From contig NZ_BEVZ01000005.1 of NCBI RefSeq assembly GCF_003112515.1, positions 476,032 to 540,031 on the forward strand: a DNA stretch of 64,000 bases. Direction: 5' to 3'. The translations under genes and the position numbers were made by a program. Below, in pieces: positions 53,313 through 62,300 of this stretch (the first letter of the stretch is position 1; each line of letters opens with the position of its first letter). The stretch is from Streptomyces fragilis. GTDB lineage: Bacteria > Actinomycetota > Actinomycetes > Streptomycetales > Streptomycetaceae. Under the pieces are notes generated by a model. The model had not been told where the DNA came from and searched no databases. It saw only the letters and a program-made list of their open reading frames with translations.

Positions 53313-53459
53313 GGTCGGCCACCCTTCCTTCGGCTTCGGCAAGATCGCAGGGGATACCGATTGGCGGAGCACCCCCCTGCTTGCGCTAATGTATGTCTCG
53401 CAGCGAGCGCGCGCCCCCTGGCGAATACCCGGGAGGAGACGTTCGATGCAGCGAGGCAT

Positions 53460-53532
53460 TCCTCCGTAGCTCAATTGGCAGAGCAGCCGGCTGTTAACCG
53501 GCAGGTTACTGGTTCGAGTCCAGTCGGGGGAG
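53460..53532 (+). tRNA. tRNA-Asn (GTT)
   Basis: Acceptor TCCTCCG/CGGGGGA (one T-G pair), D-arm GCTC..GAGC, anticodon stem GCCGG/CCGGC around CTGTTAA (anticodon GTT at 53493-53495), T-arm ACTGG-TTCGAGT-CCAGT, discriminator G at 53532. CCA not encoded. 73 nt. Confidence 0.95.
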
Positions 53533-53538
53533 CTTCGG

Positions 53539-53611
53539 TCCTCCATAGCTCAATTGGCAGAGCAGCCGACTGTTAATCGGCAGGTTACTGGTTCGAGTCC
53601 AGTTGGAGGAG
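53539..53611 (+). tRNA. tRNA-Asn (GTT), second copy
   Basis: Same structure 6 bp after the first, with compensatory changes: acceptor TCCTCCA/TGGAGGA and anticodon stem GCCGA/TCGGC. Discriminator G, no encoded CCA. Confidence 0.95.
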
Positions 53612-53623
53612 CACGCTTGAACG

Positions 53624-53646
53624 AGGGCCCCGACGGGGTCCTTTTT
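53624..53646 (+). terminator. Intrinsic terminator after the tRNA-Asn pair
   Basis: AGGGCCCC (53624-53631), loop GAC, GGGGTCCT (53635-53642), 8-bp stem with one G-T pair, then TTTTT at 53642-53646: a classic intrinsic terminator. Confidence 0.9.
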
Positions 53647-53759
53647 CATGCCCCCACCGCCCCGACCCGCCGTTCAGCATCCGTCATGGCCGGTCATGCC
53701 CATGCAGTTGACCTACCTGAGGCAGGAGATCGTATGAGCGGCTATGCTGCGGCAGACGG

Positions 53760-53777
53760 CGCGCACATATGTGCGCG
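53760..53777. repeat. Perfect 18-bp palindrome before the third tRNA
   Basis: CGCGCACATATGTGCGCG, centred at 53768/53769 and ending 12 bp before the tRNA 5' end. It lies where the promoter would be. Candidate operator or processing-related hairpin. Confidence 0.7.
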
Positions 53778-53789
53778 ACGCGCCGTGAA

Positions 53790-53866
53790 GGGGCGGTAGC
53801 TCAGCCGGTTAGAGCAGCGGACTCATAATCCGCCGGCCGTGGGTTCGAGTCCCACCCGCCCCACCA
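53790..53866 (+). tRNA. tRNA with CAT anticodon (elongator Met or lysidine-modified Ile)
   Basis: GGGGCGG/CCGCCCC acceptor, anticodon stem GCGGA/TCCGC around CTCATAA, T-arm GTGGG-TTCGAGT-CCCAC, discriminator A and encoded CCA (53864-53866). 77 nt. It lacks the initiator mismatch, so it is either tRNA-Met or tRNA-Ile2; I cannot separate these. Confidence 0.9.
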
Positions 53867-53877
53867 CGGATCGGCGA

Positions 53878-53901
53878 AGCCCCCGGACGGGTCCGGGGGC
53901 T
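53878..53901 (+). terminator. Terminator after the CAT tRNA
   Basis: AGCCCCCGGA (53878-53887) with TCCGGGGGCT (53892-53901), loop CGGG, followed by TTT. Confidence 0.85.
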
Positions 53902-53957
53902 TTCGTCGTCCGGGCAGCGGGTGCGGAGCCGGCCGGTGCGGAGCCGGCCGGCGCGGG

Positions 53958-54113
53958 TCAGGACCGGTCGTCGGGCTCGTCGTCCGCCTCGCCCTCCGCC
54001 TGGGAGGGCGTCATGTGGGGCGGGTTGGTGTGCCGCTCGGGCGCCGCCTCCCCGGGCTCCGGTTCGCGCTCGCCCTCGGCCTGGGAGGACATCGGGATCG
54101 GCTCGTCGCTCAT
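53958..54113 (-). CDS. 51-residue acidic protein with duplicated SQAEGE motif
   Basis: MSDEPIPMSSQAEGEREPEPGEAAPERHTNPPH then MTPSQAEGEADDEPDDRS. Strong ribosome site (aaggag, 6 nt from the ATG), and a repeated M-x(1,2)-SQAEGE unit. Highly charged and probably disordered. Not a recognised family; small hypothetical Streptomyces proteins of this type exist. Confidence 0.7.
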   Translation of the reverse strand: MSDEPIPMSSQAEGEREPEPGEAAPERHTNPPHMTPSQAEGEADDEPDDRS

Positions 54114-54375
54114 GGGGGTCTCCTTGGGGCTGCGGGTCTGGACCGGTGCGGGGGCATGCCGTGACACGGCCCACCGCCCCGGCGCCTCGCGCGGCGGGTA
54201 CCCGCGCGGGGCGTGCCTGACGCGCGGCACCCGCAGGGGGGCCTGATGCGCAGCGCCCGCAGGGGCGCCCGGCGCGTGGCGGGCCTCCCGCCCGCGTGCC
54301 GGTGCGGGGACGGGGGAGTGCCGGAGGGCCAGGCATACTGGACCAGGCGCAGAAGCGACCCGGACAGGAGGCGGT

Positions 54376-54741
54376 GTGCACAGCCAGGAGAGGACCGCCG
54401 CGGCGGCGGGCCCCACGGCCGCGACCGCGGCACCGTACTTGGCGGTCCACCCGCTCCCCGAGGGGGACGGCGTGCGGCTCTCCGGTGAGGTGGGCCTCGT
54501 CACCCGTTCCGTCTGGACGGACGTGCTGGCCGGGGCCGTGCGGGCCCGCCGCTGCGCCTACGTGCTGGACCTGGCGGGAGTCGCCTTCGTGGACGTGGCG
54601 GGGGCCGAGGCGCTCGCCGCCGCGGCGGACCGGCTGGGGACCGGCCGCCGCATCGTCCTGCACAATCCGCCGAGGACCCTCGTCCGGGTCCTGGAGATGT
54701 ACTGGCCCGGCTTGCCGGGGATCGAGGTGCCGACGTCGTGA
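54376..54741 (+). CDS. STAS-domain anti-sigma factor antagonist-like protein
   Basis: 121 residues. The STAS fold is visible: VRLSGEVGLVTRSVWTDVLAGAVRARRCAYVLDLAGVAFVDVAGAEALAAAADRL. The usual phosphorylatable Ser after the D-x-x-F-(I/L/V)-D motif (often S-S/T) reads V-A-G-A: the residue expected to be Ser is Ala or Gly, so phospho-control may be lost. GTG at 54376 with an aggagg site. Its stop overlaps the next gene's GTG (GTGA). Confidence 0.82.
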   Translation: MHSQERTAAAAGPTAATAAPYLAVHPLPEGDGVRLSGEVGLVTRSVWTDVLAGAVRARRCAYVLDLAGVAFVDVAGAEALAAAADRLGTGRRIVLHNPPRTLVRVLEMYWPGLPGIEVPTS

Positions 54742-55682
54742 GTACCGTGACCGAACCGTTCGTGCACCCTGCCCTGTTCTACGGCACCACCGAGGAGTAC
54801 CTGGCCGGCTGCCTCGCCTTCGTCCGCGAGGGACTGGAGCGGGGCGAGCCGGTGGCCGTCGCCGTGCCCTCGCACAACCTGCGGCTGATCGAGGCCGCCC
54901 TGGGCGAGGACGCCGGGCGGGTGCGCTTCCTCGACATGCAGCAGGCCGGCCGCAACCCCGGCCGGATCATCCCGGGCGTGCTGCGCGCCTTCGCCGACGC
55001 GCACCCGGACGCCCCGCGGGTCCGCCTGATCGGGGAGCCGATCTGGGCGGGACGTTCCGAGACGGAGTACCCGGCCTGCGCCCAGCACGAGGCGCTGATC
55101 AACCACGCCTTCACCGGGCGCGAGGTCAGCATCCTGTGCCCCTACGACACCACCCGGCTCGACGAGCGGTCGCTCGCGGACGCCTACGTCACCCACCCCG
55201 TGGTGATCGACGGCTCGGGGCGGCGCGAGGAGAGCCCCGCCTACGACCCGGACGGCCTCGTGGCCCGCTACAACCTGCCGCTGCCGGAGGCCGCGGGCGG
55301 CATCCGGCTGACGTACGAGTACGACGCCGACTCGCTGCCGACGGCCCGGCACCGCAGCGTCGCCGAGGCCGCGCAGATGGGTCTCGCGGGCGAGCGGCTG
55401 GACGACTTCGCCCTGATCGTGGCCGAGCTCACCACGAACAGCGTGGTCCACGGCGGCGGCCGCGGCACCCTGCGGCTGTGGTCCGAGGACGGCAGCCTGG
55501 TCTGCGAGGTCCGCGACGCGGGCCTGCTGACCGACCCGCTGGCCGGACGCCGCCCGGCCGGGCGTGACCAGATCGGCGGGCGCGGCCTGCTCACCGTCAA
55601 CCTGCTCGCCGACCTGGTGCGCATGCACACCGTCGGCTACGGGACCACGATCCGGGTCTACCTGGAGCTCCCGGCCGCCTGA
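54738..55682 (+). CDS. MEDS domain, HATPase_c anti-sigma regulatory protein
   Basis: 314 residues. N-terminal MEDS sensory domain (HPALFYGTTEEYLAGCLAFVREGLERGEPVAVAVPSHNLRLI, VRLIGEPIWAGRSETEYPACAQHEALINHAF), C-terminal GHKL ATPase/kinase domain as in RsbW-like proteins (DFALIVAELTTNSVVHGG, CEVRDAGLL, GGRGLLTVNLLADLV). Likely a serine-kinase/anti-sigma switch sensing an unknown signal; the STAS gene before it is its natural partner. Target sigma unknown. Confidence 0.9.
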   Translation: MSTVTEPFVHPALFYGTTEEYLAGCLAFVREGLERGEPVAVAVPSHNLRLIEAALGEDAGRVRFLDMQQAGRNPGRIIPGVLRAFADAHPDAPRVRLIGEPIWAGRSETEYPACAQHEALINHAFTGREVSILCPYDTTRLDERSLADAYVTHPVVIDGSGRREESPAYDPDGLVARYNLPLPEAAGGIRLTYEYDADSLPTARHRSVAEAAQMGLAGERLDDFALIVAELTTNSVVHGGGRGTLRLWSEDGSLVCEVRDAGLLTDPLAGRRPAGRDQIGGRGLLTVNLLADLVRMHTVGYGTTIRVYLELPAA

Positions 55683-55771
55683 CCCGGTTCGCCCGGTCCG
55701 GACGCCCGTCCGCGGGGCCCGGGGCCGCCCGGACGCCCCGTCCGCCGGGGCCCGGGGCAGGCCCCGGCCCT

Positions 55772-56809
55772 TCAGCCGGCCAGCGGGTTCAGGACCAGCG
55801 GCTCGATCTTGCCGTCCAGCATCGCGCCGAGACCCTGCACCGCGCACACGTCGGGGCGCTCGGCGATGTGCACCGGCATGCCCGTGGCCTGGCGGAGCAT
55901 CTGGTCGAAGCCCGGGAGCAGGGCGGTGCCGCCGACCATCATGATCCCGCGATCGGCGAGGTCGGCGACCAGGTCGGGCGGGCAGTCGCGCAGCACCTTC
56001 CCGATGCCGTCCAGCACCGCGGTCAGCGGCGTGAGGATCGCGTTGCGCACCGCCGCGGTGTCCACCTGCACCGACCGGGCCAGGCCGGTGGCCACGTCGC
56101 GGCCGTTGATCTCGGTGGTGGCCGGGCCGTGCGGGGTGAGCCCGTTGCCGGACAGGGCGAGCTGGAGGGGGCGCACCGACTGGCTGGGCAGCATCAGCTC
56201 GTGCTCGTGCCGCAGGTGCTGGACGATCGCGTTGTCCACCGCCTCGCCGCCCACCGGGATGCGCTCCGCCGTCACGATCGAACCGAGCGAGAGCACCGCG
56301 ACCTGCGTGGCGGCCGCCCCGCACACCATGATCATGGTGGCCTCGGCGCGCTCCACCGGCAGGCCGCAGCCCACGGCGGCCGCGATCAGGGTGTCCACCA
56401 GTTCGACCCGGCGGGCGCCCATTCCCACCAGCGTCTCCACCGTGGCGCGCCGGGCCAGCGGGTCCGCGTCGTGCGGGGTGCAGGCGGCCGCCCGCAGCCG
56501 CGGCTTGCGCCGCAGGAGACGCCGCGTCTTCTCCCCGAGCAGGTGACGGAGCATCCGCTGCGCCATCTCGATGTCGACGACCGTGCCGCCGGAGACGGGG
56601 CGGACCGTCTTGATGTACTCGGGGGTGCGGCCGGTCATCTGCTCGGCGAACTCGCCGACCGCGATCAGCGCGCCCGTGCGGGTGTTCACGGCGGCGACCG
56701 AGGGCTGGTCGACGACCAGCCCGGCGCCCTTGACGTAGACGCGGGTACGGGCGGCGCCGAGGTCCACGGCGAAGTGGCAGCGGCGCAACTGATCGAGGTT
56801 GGCGGTCAC
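55772..56809 (-). CDS. mbl: MreB-like protein Mbl
   Basis: 345 residues, shorter than MreB. Actin-like ATPase phosphate loop (FAVDLGAARTRVYVKG), VNTRTGALIAVGEFAEQMTGRTPEYIKTVRPVSGGTVVDIE, connecting domain, VELVDTLIAAAVGCGLPV, and a second phosphate region (GAAATQVAVLSLGSI) and adenosine motif (GIMMVGGTALLPGFDQML). Acts in spore-wall or hyphal wall morphogenesis in Streptomyces. GTG start, gggagga 8 nt upstream. The Mg-binding parts deviate from MreB (GAARTR rather than GTANT), as in streptomycete Mbl. Confidence 0.88.
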   Translation of the reverse strand: MTANLDQLRRCHFAVDLGAARTRVYVKGAGLVVDQPSVAAVNTRTGALIAVGEFAEQMTGRTPEYIKTVRPVSGGTVVDIEMAQRMLRHLLGEKTRRLLRRKPRLRAAACTPHDADPLARRATVETLVGMGARRVELVDTLIAAAVGCGLPVERAEATMIMVCGAAATQVAVLSLGSIVTAERIPVGGEAVDNAIVQHLRHEHELMLPSQSVRPLQLALSGNGLTPHGPATTEINGRDVATGLARSVQVDTAAVRNAILTPLTAVLDGIGKVLRDCPPDLVADLADRGIMMVGGTALLPGFDQMLRQATGMPVHIAERPDVCAVQGLGAMLDGKIEPLVLNPLAG

Positions 56810-56981
56810 TTGTGGATCCTCCCGGGTGCGGTCGGCGACGCCCGGCCGGCGTCCCTTCCCGCATCCTGCGAGGTTCCGTCACCGGGCGCCCCCCGGAGCC
56901 GCCCGGCCGGGTGCGGACCGGACGGGTGGTCCGCCCGGCCGCCGGGGGCCCGTCGGCCCGGCGGCTCACCGGCCCGGCGGC

Positions 56982-58613
56982 TCACCCGGTCACGGGGGCG
57001 GGGGAGCCGGTGTCCAGCGCACGCTTCATCACCTTGCCCATGTCGTTGCGGGGCAGCGCGTCGAGCAGGCGCACCTCACGGGGGCGCTTGTGCGGCGCCA
57101 GACGGCGCGCCACGTGGTCGGCGAGCTCGCCGGCCTCCGGCGGCGCCTGCGGGTCGGCGGGGACGATCCAGGCGACGATCCGCTCGCCCAGGTCCGGGTC
57201 GGGGGCGCCGGTGACCGCGGCCTCGGCCACCGCGGGGTGCTCCAGCAGGGCGTTCTCGATCTCTCCCGCGCCGATCTTGTAGCCGCCGCTCTTGATCAGG
57301 TCGGTGGCCCGGCGCCCCACGATCCGCACCGCGCCGCCGGGCTCCAGGACCGCCATGTCGCCGGTGCGGAACCAGCCGTCGTGGGTGAACGCGGCGGCGG
57401 TGGCGTCCGGGCGGCCCAGGTATTCGGTGAACAGGTTGGGGCCGCGCACCTGGATCTCCCCGACGCTCTCACCGTCCGCGCCGTCCGGGCCGTCCGCGCC
57501 GTCCGGGCCGTCCGCGCCGTCCGCGCCGGGGGTACGGTCCGCGCCCTCCGCGACGCCCGCGCCGTCCGTGCCGGGGAGCGGGGTGCCGTCGTCGTCCACC
57601 AGCCGCAGCTCCACGCCCGGCAGCGGGACGCCGACCGTCCCGACGGCCGCCGCGCCGGACTCCGTGCCGAGGCGGACGCTGGTGTTCATCAGCGTCTCGG
57701 TCATCCCGTACCGCTCGACGACGCGCCGGCCCGTGGCGGCCAGGATCCGCTCGTGGTCGTGGACCGGCAGCGCCGCCGAGCCGGACACCAGCAGGCGGGC
57801 CGAGGCCAGACCCTTCGCCAGTTCCGGTTCCGCGGCGAGCGACTCGGCGATCCGGTGGTACATCGTCGGCACGCCGAACAGCACGGTCGCGCCCGCGTTC
57901 AGCTCCCGCGCCACCCCGGCGGTGTCGAAGCGGCCCAGGTGACGCAGCGCGCCGCCGAGCCGCAGCGGGCCGAGCACGCCCAGCACCAGACCGTGCACGT
58001 GGAACAACGGCAGCGCGTGCACCAGGACGTCCTCGGCGGTCCACGCCCACACCTCGGCCAGCGCGTCCAGGGTGGCCGCGACCGCCCGGCGGGGGATCAC
58101 CGCGCCCTTCGGCGGACCCGTCGTGCCGGAGGTGTAGACGACCAGCGCCGGGTCGAGGGGGCCGGCGGTGTCCGGGGGAAGAGGGGCGGGCGGGCCCCCG
58201 AGCACGACGTCCAGGCGCTCCGGGCCGGCCGCCGGCCCGGGCAGTTCGGCGCCGGGCGGGGCCAGCAGCGCGTCCGGGTCGCTGTCGGCCAGGACGTGGG
58301 CCAGCTCCTTGTCCCCCGACCGGGGGTTCAGCGGGACCACGCACAGCCCGGCGGCCAGGGCGCCGACCACCGCCACCGCGGTCTCCGGCCCGGGCGCCGC
58401 CCACACCGCGACCCGGCGGCTCGCTTGCCGCGCCCGCTCCCCGACGAGGGCGGCCACCGCCCCGGCCGCGCCCGCGAGCTCCCCGTACGTCAGGGAACGG
58501 TCCGGGAAGGCGAGCGCCGGGCGGGCGGCCGCGGCAGGGTCGTGCAGGGGAGGGGACGCAGCGCCGTGGAGGGCGGGGAAGAGCGGCAGGCGGGACGGCG
58601 GCAGCGGGGCCAT
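56982..58613 (-). CDS. matB: Malonyl-CoA synthetase-like acyl-CoA ligase
   Basis: About 543 residues. ANL adenylating enzyme: VVYTSGTTGPPKGAVI (P-loop), RYGMTETLMN, GWFRTGDMA, RATDLIKSGGYKIGAGEIENAL and a C-terminal NDMGKVMKRAL with the catalytic Lys. Streptomyces MatB makes malonyl- or methylmalonyl-CoA from free diacids, giving polyketide extender units; assignment rests on overall resemblance. A hexapeptide tandem insertion (GADGPD repeats, residues about 361-381) lies in the middle, encoded by 9-bp DNA repeats at 57472-57530. Start ATG has aaggag upstream. Confidence 0.82.
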   Translation of the reverse strand: MAPLPPSRLPLFPALHGAASPPLHDPAAAARPALAFPDRSLTYGELAGAAGAVAALVGERARQASRRVAVWAAPGPETAVAVVGALAAGLCVVPLNPRSGDKELAHVLADSDPDALLAPPGAELPGPAAGPERLDVVLGGPPAPLPPDTAGPLDPALVVYTSGTTGPPKGAVIPRRAVAATLDALAEVWAWTAEDVLVHALPLFHVHGLVLGVLGPLRLGGALRHLGRFDTAGVARELNAGATVLFGVPTMYHRIAESLAAEPELAKGLASARLLVSGSAALPVHDHERILAATGRRVVERYGMTETLMNTSVRLGTESGAAAVGTVGVPLPGVELRLVDDDGTPLPGTDGAGVAEGADRTPGADGADGPDGADGPDGADGESVGEIQVRGPNLFTEYLGRPDATAAAFTHDGWFRTGDMAVLEPGGAVRIVGRRATDLIKSGGYKIGAGEIENALLEHPAVAEAAVTGAPDPDLGERIVAWIVPADPQAPPEAGELADHVARRLAPHKRPREVRLLDALPRNDMGKVMKRALDTGSPAPVTG

Positions 58614-58660
58614 CGGGGCTCCTTCGTTCGCGCTCGGGGCGGGACACCAGCGCCCGGAAC

Positions 58661-59299
58661 CTACCCGGCCGCGGCCCCCGTCACCGCCAGCCGCTGCAGG
58701 AGCCCCCAGGTGAACTCCGCCACGCACGCCCAGCGGGCGCCGTCCGCGTCCGGCACCGTCAGCGCCAGCCCCCAGCGCGTCGGGGCGCTGCCCTGCAGCG
58801 GCCGCGCCCCGGGGAACGCGCGAGCGGCCTCGTCGACGGTGCAGGACCAGGGCGTCAGATCCTCCAGGGTGCGCAGGGCGGGACCGGGATCGCCCGGCGC
58901 GCGGACCAGCCACTCGTTCCAGACGGCTCCCGAAGGCCCGACCAGGACCTCGAACCTCAGGTCCGGCCACAGCGGCACCGGCCACAGCCGCGCCTCGCAC
59001 TCCAGGTCGCCGAGCACCCGGCGCCGGGTCAGCTCCGGCTCGCCCAGCACCGAGCGGTACCGGGCGGCCGCGGACCGGCCGCGCGGCGACCGCACCATGG
59101 CCTGCCAGCGCTTGTTGGCCTCCCGCATGGCGGCGGCCGTGACGCCCAGCCGGCGGCGGGCCTCCTCCACCAGCTCCGGGTTGTGGTCCGCCATCCGGCG
59201 CAGCAGCACCAGCTGGAAGTCCAGCCGGGTGAAGGGGGCGCCGGAGCCGGGAGGGCCCGGGCGGCCGGGGCGGTCGGAACGGCCGGGGGAGGAGGTCAT
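58661..59299 (-). CDS. Conserved hypothetical protein
   Basis: 212 residues, not recognised. A Gly/Pro-rich leader (GRSDRPGRPGPPGSG), a helical stretch (FTRLDFQLVLLRRMADHNPELVEEARRRLGVTAAAMREANKRWQAMVRS), then a beta-rich half (LWPVPLWPDLRFEVLVGPSGAVWNEWLVRAP) with several Trp. It starts 4 nt after the GH35-like stop and is probably co-transcribed with it. The W-rich C-terminal part ends VAEFTWGLLQRL. Function unknown. Confidence 0.72.
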   Translation of the reverse strand: MTSSPGRSDRPGRPGPPGSGAPFTRLDFQLVLLRRMADHNPELVEEARRRLGVTAAAMREANKRWQAMVRSPRGRSAAARYRSVLGEPELTRRRVLGDLECEARLWPVPLWPDLRFEVLVGPSGAVWNEWLVRAPGDPGPALRTLEDLTPWSCTVDEAARAFPGARPLQGSAPTRWGLALTVPDADGARWACVAEFTWGLLQRLAVTGAAAG

Positions 59300-59303
59300 G
59301 CGG

Positions 59304-62300
59304 CTACCGGCCCGGGGAGTCGACGTCGGTCACCGGCGTCCCGCCCGCGGCCGCGCCGAGCAGCCTGAGGCCCACCTTGCCCGGGCCGGAGGGTGTGGTC
59401 CCGTCGGAGAGGACGGCCAGCGCCAGTGTGTTCTCCCCACGTGTGCGCAGCACCCCGTTCGGCAGCACGAACACCTGCTGGGGCCCCACATCGTTGACGT
59501 ACAGGCCCAGGTTCCAGCCGTTGAGGAAGATCTGCACCCGGTAGGCCCGGCCGGGGTCGTCCTCCAGGGCCAGTCCGACGGAGGCGTCCACCGACTCCGG
59601 CAGGTCCAGGGTGAACGCGGTGCGATACCAGACGACGCCCTGCCGCCGTTCCTCCTGCCGCTCCTGCTCCGCCTCCTGCTCCTGCTCCCGCTTCTGCCCC
59701 TGCTTCTCCGGCTCCTCCTTCGCCGGCAGCTCGACGGCGCTCCAGCCCTTCCCGTCCACCGGTCCGGGCAGGTGCCAGCCCTCCCGCTCGCCGTACAGGC
59801 CGCCGTTGTTGAGCGGACCGCGCACCGGGTCCGCCCCCGCCGCGCCCTGCAGCCGCCACTCCACCTCGGGCCGCGCGCCCTCGAAGGTCACCGAGGTCAG
59901 GCCGCGCGCCGCCTTGTGGGCGCCGGCCGAGCCGCTGCCCTCCTCGCGGGCCATGGGGCGCACCAGCACCGACAGCACATGGGCGCCCGGGGTGCGCAGC
60001 TCCTCGGGCACCGCGAACTCCGCCGTGACCTCCCCGCCGGCCGGCGCGGTCCCCGCCTCCCCGGACGCGGCCTCCCCTGACGCTGCCGCCCCGCCGTCCG
60101 CCGCCCCGGCGTCCGTCCCCCCGGCGCCCGCGTCCTGCCCGCCCGCGTCCGCGGGCCGCCGGTGCGTGCCCAGCGGTTCGCCGTCCAGCCAGGCCATCAC
60201 CAGGCCCTGCGGTCCCGCCCGGTAGGAGAGCCGCACCGAGGCCACGCCGCGGGCGTCGGCGACGCGGCCCCGGTACCAGAGGTCGCCGTAGTGGAAGCCG
60301 TAGTCGTCGGCGAAGAGCACCGGCTGCCCCTCGGGCACCGGCGTCGCGCCGGACGACTCCGTGCGGTCGGCGACCCGCCAGCGGCCGTCGTCGAAGCGGG
60401 GATCGGCCTCCGGGTTCTCCTCCCGGCGCCACCAGCCGGTCAGCGCGGGCAGCGCCACGGCCGGCGGCGGCTTCAGGTGCCGGGTCGCCACCAGCGCGTT
60501 GGCCCGCGAGACGGTGGTGCGCACCCGCTCCCCGTTCCAGGTCAGCGAGCCGATCCCGCCCGGCGCCCACACCTCCAGGCCGGTCGTGGTCCGCACGTCG
60601 CCGGTGAGGTCCACGCCGGACCCGTGCGGTGTCACCGTGCGCACCAGCGACGGGCCGTAGACCAGGAAGTCGCCCTTGCGGGTCTCCACCGGCCACAGCC
60701 GCGCAGCGTCGTCCTCGTCCGCGAGGATCAGCAGCAGGGGCCGGCTGCTGCCGCCGCCCTCGACCAGCACCCGGCTCAGGCCGCCCTTGCCCAGCGGCGC
60801 GGTCACCCGCAGCAGGTTGCGGTCCAGCGCCCAGGCGGGCTCCGGGTCCAGCCGCGTGGTCACCGGGGAGCCCGGGGTCTCCAGCACCACCTCGACCAGC
60901 TCGCCGCGGGTGCCGGTGAACACGGCGACGTCCATCGAGCCGATCCGCAGGAAGAGCATCGGCTGGGCCGTCGAGTGGCGCAGCCGCCGCTCGCCGAGCC
61001 GCAGCCCCGACATGATCAGGCGGGCGTCGCGCGGCGGCAGCGTGACGTTCACCGGCAGCCCGGCCCCGGCGAGCCGCAGCGAGGTGGTCACCTGGTCCTG
61101 GGAGTCGTTGCGCAGCACGTAGGTGTGCGAACCCGTGTCACGGTTGGTGAGGTGGTAGACCCGCACCCGGTCGTCGTCGGCCCGCACGTCCGCCGCCCGG
61201 TGCAGCTTCGCCAGGTCGGGGACGGTGCGCAGCATGTGCCCGATCTGCTGGAAGGCCGCCAGCTGGGGCGTCGGGGAGCGGGCCTCGTCGTGGCCGGCCG
61301 CGAGGTCGTAGGAGGTGACGGTCGACGGGCCGCCCTGCCAGCCCCAGTTGGTCCCGCCGAACGCGGTCCGGGTGTTGTGGACGGTGAGCCCGTTGGCGAT
61401 GTCGGTCAGGCAGGTGCGGCGCACGTGCACGGCGTCGAACTGCCGGCGCACCGCCTCGAAGGCCTGCCGCCCGTCGCTGCCGCCGCCCCAGGGAACCGGC
61501 CGGCCGGCCGTGAACTCGGCGAGCACGCCGGCCGTGCGCGGGCGCGACCGCTCGGAGGTCGCCGCCCCGAAGTACAGGCCGCGGTCCGGCGGGACGTCCG
61601 CCGGGCCCTGCCCGGCGAGCCCGGCGGACGGGTCGAGCTCCTTGTGGAACACCGGGACCTCGATCCCGTCACCCCGCACCTTGGCGTACAGGTGTTCCCG
61701 GTAGGCGGTGGAGGCGGCGCCGCTGACGTCGGTGAACTGGTACAGCAGGACGGTGCCGCGGCCCTCGGTGTACTGGTGGCGGCGGGCGATCCGGTCCACC
61801 GCGGTCAGCCAGGCGTCGACGTGTTCCAGGTAGGCGGGGTCGTCGGCGCCGGGTCCGCCGCCGGTCCCGGCCAGCCAGCCCGGCAGCCCGCCCGCGTCCA
61901 GGTCGGCGCCGAGGAACGGACCGGGGCGCAGCACCACGTACAGCTGCTCCTCGGCGGCCGTGCGCAGCAGCAGGCCGAGGTCGCGCACCCCGGTGAAGTC
62001 GTACCGCCCGGGAGCGGGGGAGTGGTGGTTCCAGGCCACCGGCACCGTCACCGCGTTGTGGCCCGAGGCGCGGATCTTCTGCAGCGCGTCCCGCCACAGG
62101 GAGGGGCTGGGCAGCCGGAACGGGTGGAACTCGCCGGACCACAGCACCAGGCGCTGCCCGTCGACGATCAGCGAGTAGCCGTCGTGGCGCACCGAGTGCG
62201 GCCGCCGGTCCGCGCGCGGCGGGGCGGGCGGACGGCCGGTCGGCACGTTCCGCGAGGCGGACGCGGTCGGCGGCGCGGCCGTGCTGTCGGCCGCCAGCGC

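Noticed and set aside
53460..53901. Integrated element at tRNA genes
   Set aside because: There is no integrase, excisionase, or duplicated tRNA end. The genes on both sides are ordinary core genes.
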